Shown here one piece after another: positions 5,779 through 12,781 of a DNA stretch of 13,387 nucleotides. Position 1 is the first letter of the stretch. The number at the start of each line of letters is the position of its first letter. Origin of the DNA: Clostridiales bacterium UBA1234 (GTDB taxonomy: Bacteria; Bacillota; Clostridia; TANB77; UBA1234); assembly GCA_002308995.1 (NCBI GenBank), contig DBWQ01000010.1, forward strand, positions 234 through 13,620, read 5' to 3'. A model generated the notes under the pieces. It was not told the DNA's origin. It was given only the letters and a program-made list of their open reading frames with translations, and did no database searches. The position numbers and the translations under genes are program-made.

Positions 5779-5800
5779 CAAAAAGAAAGGAGAAATCATC

Positions 5801-7027
5801 ATGACACTATACGAAGAATTAAAATGGAGAGGGCTAATTCAAGATATTAGTAGCCCCGATTTAATTGATAAACTAAACGAAGGAGGGTTAACCTTCTATA
5901 TTGGAACAGACCCAACAGCTGATTCCATGCATATTGGGCATTATTCGTCATTCTTAATTTCTAAAAGGCTTGCGAAAGCTGGGCATCATCCACTACTATT
6001 AGTTGGAGGTGCCACTGGCTTAATAGGAGATCCTAAGCCAGATGCTGAAAGACCAATGATTACCAAAGAAGCTGTTGAACATAACTTTCAAGGGTTAAAA
6101 GCTCAGGCTGAAAAAATCTTTGGCTTTGAAGTAGTAAACAACTGGGATTGGATTAAAGAGATTAATGTGATTGACTTTTTAAGAGACTATGGTAAATACT
6201 TTAATGTTGGCTATATGCTTGCCAAAGATAAGGTAAGATCTAGAATGGAAAGTGGTATTACTTATGCCGAATTTAGCTATATGATTTTACAAGCACTTGA
6301 CTTTTTATATTTATTTGAAAATAGAAATTGTACGCTTCAGGTTGCGGGAAGTGACCAATGGGGCAACATCACTTCTGGTATTGAGCTTATCAGGAGAAAA
6401 CTAGATAAAGAAGCCTATGGTATGGTAATGCCACTTGTTACCGATTCTACTGGTAAAAAGTTTGGTAAATCAGAAGGAAATGCTCTATGGCTAGATAAGA
6501 ATAAAACTTCTAGCTACGAGATGTATCAATACTTAATCAATCTAGAAGATTCGATGATTATAGAATACTTAAAGAAGCTTACTTTCTTGACGCCAGAAGA
6601 AATTATGGAGATAGAAGCAAAGCACAATGAGGCACCAGAAAAACGTTTGGCACATAAAGCTTTAGCCAAAGATATTATCGTAGGTCTTCATGGTGAAGAA
6701 GAATATGAAAAAGCAGTGCATATTAGTGAAGCACTATTTAGTGGAGATTTTGCTGGTTTAAGTGCCAATGACATTATGATTGGCATGAAGCAAGTGCCAA
6801 GTATTACGCTTTCGGGTGAAATAAAATTAATTGATTTATTAGTGGATAATCATATTTGCGAAAGCAAGAGAGAAGCAAGAGAAATGCTAGCAAGCGGAGC
6901 AATTTCTTTAAATAATGAAAAGCACACAGATGAAAATGAAATTATTACTTCAAAACTTGCGATTGATGGAAAAGTACTCATCATTAGAAAGGGCAAGAAA
7001 AAGCAATTTATTGGTATTTATGCATAA
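5801..7027 (+). CDS. tyrS: Tyrosyl-tRNA synthetase
   Basis: This 408-residue class I synthetase charges tRNA-Tyr in the cytosol. The ATP-binding HIGH motif is at residues 44-47 (MHIGHYSSF), the KMSKS-type motif KFGKS at 220-224, with GGATGLIGDP at about 67 and AGSDQWGNI at about 185 lining the tyrosine pocket. An S4 RNA-binding domain (IKLIDLLVDNHICESKREAREML) forms the C-terminus. The frame stays open upstream to 5699, but ATG 5801 has AAAGGAG at proper spacing and gives the family's usual N-terminus. Expression is controlled by the T-box leader upstream. It is monocistronic, ending at the hairpin 7032. Confidence 0.97.
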   Translation: MTLYEELKWRGLIQDISSPDLIDKLNEGGLTFYIGTDPTADSMHIGHYSSFLISKRLAKAGHHPLLLVGGATGLIGDPKPDAERPMITKEAVEHNFQGLKAQAEKIFGFEVVNNWDWIKEINVIDFLRDYGKYFNVGYMLAKDKVRSRMESGITYAEFSYMILQALDFLYLFENRNCTLQVAGSDQWGNITSGIELIRRKLDKEAYGMVMPLVTDSTGKKFGKSEGNALWLDKNKTSSYEMYQYLINLEDSMIIEYLKKLTFLTPEEIMEIEAKHNEAPEKRLAHKALAKDIIVGLHGEEEYEKAVHISEALFSGDFAGLSANDIMIGMKQVPSITLSGEIKLIDLLVDNHICESKREAREMLASGAISLNNEKHTDENEIITSKLAIDGKVLIIRKGKKKQFIGIYA

Positions 7028-7031
7028 TGAT

Positions 7032-7060
7032 AAGGGGCGACAAATATGTCGCTCCTTTAT
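7032..7060 (+). terminator. Terminator of tyrS
   Basis: AAGGGGCGACA (7032-7042) pairs with TGTCGCTCCTT (7047-7057) with an AATA loop, then a short T-rich tail. Confidence 0.8.
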
Positions 7061-7089
7061 TTGATATTTTATGAACAATTTGATATGAT
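7061..7089 (+). promoter_or_regulatory. Promoter of the 7108 operon
   Basis: TTGATA (7061-7066), a 17-bp spacer and TATGAT (7084-7089). The transcript should start near 7096, only about 12 nt before the start codon. Confidence 0.7.
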
Positions 7090-7107
7090 TAAAAAGAGGT
7101 GAAAGAT

Positions 7108-8040
7108 ATGAAGTATTACACCAAAGAGTGGATGGAGCTTGCGCAGAAGCTAGATTATACAGGTAGGTTAAAAGCGATTCCTGATAAAGACTATACGGAT
7201 GAAGAAATTCAAAAACTATATGAAGAGGAAGAAAAGCATTTTGTGAGGGAAGAGAGAGAAAGCTACAATGAACCTCCTTTTAATTTTCTAGAATACTTAG
7301 GGAAAGATGGTTTTGAACTTACAGATATTTGTCGAGTGGACGAAGAAACGGGTGAAATAGTTTATCCTAAAACAAAAGAAGAAGCGTTAGAATGGTCACG
7401 AGAAGACTATGAAAGAGAGCTTACCAAGTTTGAGGAAAGACTTCCTTTTGATGAAGAACAAGCGAAAAAAGATTTTAAAGAATTATATGATAATACATTA
7501 GAATCTAGCTTAGAAGAATTTCATAAGTTTTTGGATGATAAAGTGGATAAAAGGCTTTTGGCTCTTGATTTGGTGCCAAAGAGAATTTATCAAAAACTAG
7601 AAAAGCTAGATGAAAAGAATGAAAAACGTTTTAATGAATTAGAAAAAATTGCAAAGGAAATTTTTAAAAATCAAAAGATTCCTGCAAAAGTGGAGGAACT
7701 ATTTAAGGGGCTTCACGATGGTATCATTTCTAGTATAGGAGAGGAAAATGGTAATATCTTTATTAAAGTGCTTCCGGTAGCAGCCGAGAAGCCAAGAATC
7801 ATTAACTGCATCGATGCGAAATTAATTGAAAATGAAGTTCCTGAAATTGTGAATGTGGAAAACATGACAGAAGCGGTTTGTACCTTTTTATATTATGAAC
7901 TCTATCATAATCAAAAAGGTTATGAGGTGCACATCATGGCAGATATGAATATGGATTTAAAATACATTACGATTCAATGTGAAGATGTCGTATTAGGAGA
8001 AGATAAGAAGGAAGCGATGGATGAATTGAAGCATTCCTAA
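7108..8040 (+). CDS. DUF4085-like protein of unknown function
   Basis: The 310-residue soluble protein starts MKYYTKEWMELAQ, which resembles the DUF4085 family; no function is known to me. The N-terminal half is very rich in Glu and Lys (for example EEEEKHFVREERE) and likely helical or coiled coil around residues 110-200. The C-terminal third is a mixed domain with ISSIGEENGNIFIKV and YEVHIMADMNMDLKYITIQ. There is no signal peptide or membrane segment. An in-frame GTG at 7099 overlaps the ribosome binding site AGAGGTG, so the ATG at 7108 is the better start. The next gene begins 42 bp downstream with no terminator between, so the two are probably cotranscribed. Confidence 0.75.
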   Translation: MKYYTKEWMELAQKLDYTGRLKAIPDKDYTDEEIQKLYEEEEKHFVREERESYNEPPFNFLEYLGKDGFELTDICRVDEETGEIVYPKTKEEALEWSREDYERELTKFEERLPFDEEQAKKDFKELYDNTLESSLEEFHKFLDDKVDKRLLALDLVPKRIYQKLEKLDEKNEKRFNELEKIAKEIFKNQKIPAKVEELFKGLHDGIISSIGEENGNIFIKVLPVAAEKPRIINCIDAKLIENEVPEIVNVENMTEAVCTFLYYELYHNQKGYEVHIMADMNMDLKYITIQCEDVVLGEDKKEAMDELKHS

Positions 8041-8082
8041 AGTGTTTCAGGAAAAATCATAAACTGGAAAGAGAGTGAGAAA

Positions 8083-9948
8083 ATGGCAAAAGTGCTATCA
8101 AAGTTTTATCACTTTATGATGGAGAAGGATATCGTTTTTATCATGGTTCAAATTACTTTCATGATTGACTGGATGATTTTTTTTGGATTAACTAAAGGAG
8201 ATACTTATTCGAAAGTAGCATATCTACTAATTGGATTTGCAGGTTTTATTGCTTTTTATGACAATTTAAAGCACCCTAAAGAAATCCATAATCGCCGAGA
8301 AGAAAGCATTCTTTTTGGGGCGACTATCTTGTTTTCTATGTGGATCCTGCTGGCAAATTATAAGATTTATTTGCCTTACGTAGATAGCCAGGTCAAGCCT
8401 TTGCTATTAAGAGGCATTATTTTTTGGGGTAGCTTCTTTTTGTGGTCTCACTTGTTGGTTTTCTTCTTTGAGCGTCTTCGAGGTTTTGAGTGGAAACAAA
8501 AAGAAGCAAGAAATGCAGCTTTTGATGTCTTTTTGATTTTCTTTATCCTTTTATTGTGTTTATATATGTTTTTGTTTTTTGTTAGTTGTTATCCAGGATG
8601 CGTTTGGTCAGACAGTATTAACCAATTAGAACAAATTATGAGGAATGAATTTACGAATCATCATTCCTATTATCATACTTCTTTGGTGAAGTTTTTTTAT
8701 GATATAGGAATGGATTTATGGGGAAATATTAATGCAGCTATTGCACTATATCAATGCTTTCAAATGATTGTAGTTGCTTTTGTTTTTGCGTATTGTCTCA
8801 CGACGATGTATCAAGCAAAAGCGCCATATTGGCTCATCATTGTTAGCCTATTGGGATATCTTTTGCTACCATGCCATATTTTTTCTAGCTTTAACATGTG
8901 GAAAGATACTTTATTTGGTGTGATGTTTTTGTGCTTTTTAGTAGCATTATTTAGAATGGTCAAAGGAGTAGAGGGACTCCCAATTGGACAAGCAATTGTA
9001 CTATTGATAAGCGGTATTTGTGTCTGTTTGTTTAGAAGTAATGGAATGTTTACTTTTATTATTAGTACGATTGTGTTTGTTTTCGCATTCCACAAAGAGA
9101 ATCGAAAGATTTGTTTCATTTTGTGCGAAATCATTGTGGTATCTTTTATCTTGAAAAGGCCCATACTTGCTTTACTAAAAGTTCCTCAACCACCAATTAT
9201 AGAGTCTTTATCAATTCCCATTCAACAGATAGCAAGAGTCGTTGAAGATGAAAAAGAGCTGTCAGAAACAGATAAAAAGCTTCTAAATTGTTTTATGGAT
9301 GTTCAACGAGCAAAGGCAGTATATTCTCCATGGCTATCAGACTGGGTTAAAGGTTCTATGAAAATGGATTATTTAGAAGATAATATGCCACTATTTTTTT
9401 GCTTATGGGTACATATAGGGATTTCCCATCCGATTGAATATTTTCGTGCTTGGGTAGATCAAACAATTGGCTTTTGGAATCCTGTAGATGAGTATATGCG
9501 TGTTTGTTATAACGATGTATACCAAATGCACGGAATTAAAAGAAGTGTAAAAAATGAATCAATCAAATCTTTTTTGGACAAGTACTTGGCGATTTTTTCT
9601 GTCAATCCTTTTTTAAAAGCAACTTATAACATTGGATTTTTGGTTTGGATTTTGTTAGTTTGCTTTTTTGCTAACCTAGTATGGAAACGAAAGAATGCAG
9701 TTTTTATTGTTCCAGAGTTGGCAATTGTTTTATCTCTTATGATTGCTACACCGGTAAGTGCTGAATTTAGATATGCATACTGTGTTGTTACGAGTTTCCC
9801 ATTTTTGATTTTTATAGCATTTGTGAACTTCCATCATGAGAGTAAGACAAATTTGCTACAAGAAGAAGAAAAAAAGAATCATCATGAAATCACAATCACC
9901 AAGAATAGTTATCAAAATGGTTTAGAATCTCATAGTGTGGAACACTAA
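8083..9948 (+). CDS. Polytopic membrane protein, DUF6020-like
   Basis: The 621-residue protein has about 12-13 predicted membrane segments, roughly at residues 17-36, 44-60, 76-93, 108-130, 147-168, 215-240, 248-265, 275-293, 303-335, 341-360, 515-540, 547-562 and 570-590, with a large soluble loop at about 375-505. CYPGCVWSDSINQLEQ after segment 5, with NHHSYYHT following, recalls the first-loop acidic motif of GT-C-type glycosyltransferases and the DUF6020 family; NMWKDTLFG is another conserved-looking patch. A role in transferring sugars or lipid-linked groups at the cell surface is possible but unproven. The C-terminal tail is hydrophilic and rich in Glu, Lys and His. A GAGAGTGAG ribosome binding site precedes the ATG. 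Followed by a terminator. Confidence 0.75.
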   Translation: MAKVLSKFYHFMMEKDIVFIMVQITFMIDWMIFFGLTKGDTYSKVAYLLIGFAGFIAFYDNLKHPKEIHNRREESILFGATILFSMWILLANYKIYLPYVDSQVKPLLLRGIIFWGSFFLWSHLLVFFFERLRGFEWKQKEARNAAFDVFLIFFILLLCLYMFLFFVSCYPGCVWSDSINQLEQIMRNEFTNHHSYYHTSLVKFFYDIGMDLWGNINAAIALYQCFQMIVVAFVFAYCLTTMYQAKAPYWLIIVSLLGYLLLPCHIFSSFNMWKDTLFGVMFLCFLVALFRMVKGVEGLPIGQAIVLLISGICVCLFRSNGMFTFIISTIVFVFAFHKENRKICFILCEIIVVSFILKRPILALLKVPQPPIIESLSIPIQQIARVVEDEKELSETDKKLLNCFMDVQRAKAVYSPWLSDWVKGSMKMDYLEDNMPLFFCLWVHIGISHPIEYFRAWVDQTIGFWNPVDEYMRVCYNDVYQMHGIKRSVKNESIKSFLDKYLAIFSVNPFLKATYNIGFLVWILLVCFFANLVWKRKNAVFIVPELAIVLSLMIATPVSAEFRYAYCVVTSFPFLIFIAFVNFHHESKTNLLQEEEKKNHHEITITKNSYQNGLESHSVEH

Positions 9949-9965
9949 CTCTGATGCGATTCTCG

Positions 9966-9993
9966 CCTCGGCAATTGCCGGGGTGTTTTTTTC
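9966..9993 (+). terminator. Terminator of the 7108-9948 operon
   Basis: CCTCGGC (9966-9972) pairs with GCCGGGG (9977-9983) with an AATT loop, followed by TGTTTTTTTT. Confidence 0.9.
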
Positions 9994-10002
9994 TCAAATT
10001 AT

Positions 10003-10030
10003 TTGCAATTTTGGAAGAGTATGATAATAT
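10003..10030 (+). promoter_or_regulatory. Promoter of the GlsB-type gene
   Basis: TTGCAA (10003-10008), a 16-bp spacer and TAATAT (10025-10030), about 31 bp before the start codon. Confidence 0.5.
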
Positions 10031-10061
10031 ATTATTAAGAATATAAAGGAGGGGTATATTT

Positions 10062-10313
10062 ATGGGAAGTCTTGTAGATTTAATTGTTTCCATCTTAATT
10101 GGTGCTTTATCTGGATGGATTGCAGGCCAAATTATGAAATCAGAAGGATCAACTCTTAGAAACATTATTTTAGGTATTGTGGGTGGTGCAGTAGCATCTG
10201 CATTATTTGGTCTAATTGGTATTACTTTTGCAGGTCTTATTGGTACCATTATTGTTTCTGTTATTGGTGCGTGCTTATTAATTTGGATTGTGAGAATGAT
10301 TACTAAAAAATAA
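10062..10313 (+). CDS. GlsB/YeaQ/YmgE family stress-response membrane protein
   Basis: The 83-residue protein has three hydrophobic segments (about residues 5-24, 34-56 and 58-78). It has the family pattern of the transglycosylase-associated domain (PF04226): GALSGWIAGQIM, then LRNIILGIVGGAVASALFGLIG. Members are small inner-membrane proteins often induced by stress or acid; no enzymatic activity is established. Length is normal. AAAGGAGG sits before the ATG. The gene is monocistronic, with its own promoter and a strong terminator at 10335. Confidence 0.92.
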   Translation: MGSLVDLIVSILIGALSGWIAGQIMKSEGSTLRNIILGIVGGAVASALFGLIGITFAGLIGTIIVSVIGACLLIWIVRMITKK

Positions 10314-10334
10314 GTTTTATGAAAAATGATTCTT

Positions 10335-10364
10335 AAAAAGTAGGCGTATCTGCCTACTTTTTTT
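10335..10364 (+). terminator. Terminator of the GlsB-type gene
   Basis: AAAAAGTAGGC (10335-10345) pairs with GCCTACTTTTT (10352-10362) around a 6-nt loop, followed by more T. Confidence 0.92.
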
Positions 10365-10376
10365 ATGCAGAATTGA

Positions 10377-10405
10377 TTGAATTTTACGCCTTTTTGTGGT
10401 AATAT
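10377..10405 (+). promoter_or_regulatory. Promoter of the mgtE operon
   Basis: TTGAAT (10377-10382), a 17-bp spacer and TAATAT (10400-10405). The leader to the TTG start is about 45 nt, too short for an Mg2+-sensing M-box. Confidence 0.65.
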
Positions 10406-10457
10406 GAAATGCGTGATGGCATAAAAAACGATAATAGATAGATTGGAGGGGGTTTTA

Positions 10458-11796
10458 TTGGAGCTAGAAACAATCCAAGAATTATTAGAGAATAAGGAGC
10501 TTTCAAAACTAAAAGACATTTTAAAAGATATGAACGAATTTGATATTGCAGAATTAATCCAAGATTTGCCAGAAAATCAATTATTACAAGCATTTCGTTT
10601 GTTACCAAAATCGATGGCGGCCGATGTATTTGTTAATTTAGATGAAGAGATACAAGTAAAGCTGATATCTGTATTAACAAATGCAGAGGCGGCACGGTAT
10701 CATTGAAGATATGTTTACGGATGATGCGGCAGACCTTTTTGAAGAAATGCCGGCAGTAATGGTATCCAAGCTTTTAAATAATGTCTCCAAAGAAACAAGA
10801 GCCTCTATTAATAAACTGCTTAATTATCCAGAAAATAGTGCAGGTTCCCTAATGGCAATGGAGTATATTCATTTAAAGAAAGGACTTACCATTCAAGAAT
10901 CCATTGAACGCATCAAAAAGCAAAAGGATGATTTTGTTTCCTATGATGCTTGCTATGTGACAGATAATGAGAGAAAACTATTAGGCTATGTTACCATTAA
11001 AGATATTTTGGTCAATGACATGGATACCTTAATCGATGATATTATGCAAGAGTGCGAGCACGTAATCACCACTAAAATGGACCAAGAAGAAGTTGCTTTC
11101 ATATTCCAAGATTACGACTATCGAACGCTTCCGGTTGTTGATTCAGAAAATCGCCTTGTGGGTGTTATTACTGTTGATGATATCATGGATATCATGGAAG
11201 AAGAGGCAACAGAAGATATCGAAAAAATGGCCGCTATCACACCATCAGATAAAACGTATATGAGGACAGGCGTGTTTGAAACTTGGAAAAAAAGAATTCC
11301 ATGGCTTTTGTTATTAATGATTTCGGCTACCTTTACAGGGGGAATTATTACCCATTTTGAAGAAGCTCTGGCAAGCTACGTAATTCTGACAGCCTTTATT
11401 CCAATGCTGATGGATACGGGGGGTAATGCTGGTAGCCAGGCGAGTGTATCGGTGATTCGTAGTTTATCATTAGATGAAATTGAGTATAAAGATACCTTAA
11501 AGGTAATGTGGAAAGAAGTGCGCGTTAGTTTATTAGTAGGAATTACGTTAGCCATTGCTAATTTTGTCAAGCTCTTATTATTGGATCAAGTTGGTGTGCA
11601 AATTGCCACAGTAGTGTGTACAACGCTCGTCTTTACAGTAATGGTGGCAAAGTTTATTGGATGCTCGCTTCCTATTTTGGCAAAAAGGCTTGGCTTTGAC
11701 CCGGCCGTCATGGCAAGTCCGTTTATTACCACGATTGTAGATGCTTGCTCGCTTTTAATTTATTTTAAAGTGGCAGGAATCATGCTAGGAATCTAA
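10458..11796 (+). pseudogene. mgtE: Magnesium transporter MgtE with an apparent +1 frameshift at CGG
   Basis: The corrected product is 445 residues, the usual MgtE length. The first frame (to TGA at 10704-10706) covers the start of the N domain. Skipping one base at CGG 10695-10697 gives AEAAGIIEDMFTDDAADLFEEMP and continues to 11796. Then come two CBS domains (about residues 130-250; PVVDSENRLVGVITVDDIM), the connecting helix and five membrane segments with the pore signature GGNAGSQASVSVIR. MgtE is a Mg2+ channel gated by Mg2+ on the cytosolic N/CBS domains. TTG at 10458 is the likely start: GGAGGGGG lies 5 nt before it. Beyond the single base nothing looks decayed. The pentapeptide gene starts 23 bp downstream, in the same operon. 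Confidence 0.88.
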
Positions 11797-11819
11797 TCTA
11801 TCATTTTTAGGAGTATTGG

Positions 11820-12455
11820 ATGAGTATTTTAAAGCCCCAAACCATGTTAATGAGAAATTTAAAAAAAGTAAATTCATTAGAAGAAGCACTAGAGCATGAT
11901 AAAATAGAAAGCATCACATTAGAGGGGTATCAAAAAGAAAAGCTAGTGCTAAATGATGTGCTAGTTGACCAAGCGATAATCAGTAATATCGATGTGCAAG
12001 GTGCTAATTTTGATAAAACTTCATTTCGCGATGTATCGTTTCAAAATTGCAATTTTTCCAATAGTTCCTTAGAAGATTGCCTATTTACCAGATGTGAGTT
12101 TTTAAACTGCAAGTTAGCAGGTTGCAAGCTAGTAGACAGCAAACTTTCTCATGTAAGTTTTGTCGAATCCAATTTAAACTATGTTAATTTTTCGATGGCA
12201 ACTATCGAAAATACCGTATTTGATAAATCTGTGTTAAGGTCGAGTAACTTTATGGAAAATCGCCTGAAAAATATTTTGCTAAAAGAAGCCGATTTTACTT
12301 CAGCACAATTTTTTAAAACCAGCTTGAATGGAATTGATTTTTCTGATAGTATCATAGAAGGAATTGGTGCGGGCATTGAAGAAGTTAGGGGAATCACCAT
12401 TAATCAGTTTCAAGCAATCGATTTAATGTATTTAATCGGTGTGAAAATAAAATAA
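11820..12455 (+). CDS. Pentapeptide repeat-containing protein
   Basis: This 211-residue protein has a non-repeat N-terminus of about 55 residues (MSILKPQTMLMRNLKKV...) and then pentapeptide repeats to about residue 185. Examples are ANFDKTSFRDVSFQNCNFSN and SLEDCLFTRCEFLNCKLAGC, with Leu/Phe at the central position and Cys, Asn or Ser at the edges. Such repeats fold as a right-handed quadrilateral beta-helix; some members mimic DNA and protect gyrase (Qnr-like), but many have no known role and nothing here assigns one. A short tail (ITINQFQAIDLMYLIGVKIK) follows. It has a GGAG ribosome binding site and sits between mgtE and the small Fe-S protein in an apparent operon. Confidence 0.88.
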   Translation: MSILKPQTMLMRNLKKVNSLEEALEHDKIESITLEGYQKEKLVLNDVLVDQAIISNIDVQGANFDKTSFRDVSFQNCNFSNSSLEDCLFTRCEFLNCKLAGCKLVDSKLSHVSFVESNLNYVNFSMATIENTVFDKSVLRSSNFMENRLKNILLKEADFTSAQFFKTSLNGIDFSDSIIEGIGAGIEEVRGITINQFQAIDLMYLIGVKIK

Positions 12456-12468
12456 GGAGGAGAGAAAT

Positions 12469-12666
12469 ATGGCAGTTACATTAAACCAAGATGAAGAAGT
12501 AGTTAAAAGAATTAAAGAAGGACTAGAAAAAACAGGCGGGTATTGTCCATGCAGAATTGAAAGAACCGATGATACCAAATGCATGTGTAAAGAATTTAGA
12601 GAGCAAGTGAAAGATCCTAATTATGAGGGATATTGTCATTGCATGCTTTACTATAAATCGAAATAA
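12469..12666 (+). CDS. Small ferredoxin-thioredoxin reductase catalytic-domain-like protein
   Basis: The 65-residue protein has three CxC pairs: CPC at 26-28, CMC at 38-40 and CHC at 56-58, the set used by the FTR catalytic chain (PF02943) to hold a [4Fe-4S] cluster and an adjacent redox disulfide. The flanking GGYCPCR and GYCHCMLYY fit the family. The spacing (9 then 15 residues between pairs) differs from the plant/cyanobacterial enzyme (16 then 8). No variable chain or thioredoxin gene is nearby, so its electron donor and target are unknown. AAGGAGG precedes the ATG by 8 nt. It is the last gene of the mgtE operon, 13 bp after the pentapeptide gene. Confidence 0.88.
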   Translation: MAVTLNQDEEVVKRIKEGLEKTGGYCPCRIERTDDTKCMCKEFREQVKDPNYEGYCHCMLYYKSK

Positions 12667-12672
12667 TCCAAG

Positions 12673-12702
12673 AAAAATAGGCACTTTAGGGTGCCTATTT
12701 TT
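12673..12702 (+). terminator. Terminator of the mgtE operon
   Basis: AAAAATAGGCAC (12673-12684) pairs with GTGCCTATTTTT (12691-12702) around a 6-nt loop, with more T following. Confidence 0.93.
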
Positions 12703-12719
12703 TTATGCTTAAAAAGCAA

Positions 12720-12748
12720 TTGACAAGAACAAAAAATCGCATTATAAT
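12720..12748 (+). promoter_or_regulatory. Consensus promoter of the Y-family polymerase gene, with possible LexA-like site
   Basis: TTGACA (12720-12725), a 17-bp spacer and TATAAT (12743-12748) form a perfect consensus promoter. Just downstream, AAAC-TTTT-GTTT (12757-12768) has the symmetry and spacing of the Firmicute LexA box (GAAC-N4-GTTC) but differs at the outer base of each arm, so SOS control is only a possibility. Confidence 0.75.
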
Positions 12749-12781
12749 CAAAATATAAACTTTTGTTTGGGGGATTTCTTT

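Noticed and set aside
10406..10457. Possible M-box (Mg2+) riboswitch before mgtE
   Set aside because: The leader is only about 45 nt, far shorter than an M-box, and no conserved core is visible.
9896..10519. A 207-codon minus-strand open frame across the GlsB-type gene
   Set aside because: It is antisense to a clear family member and to its terminator and promoter, has no ribosome binding site, and resembles no family.
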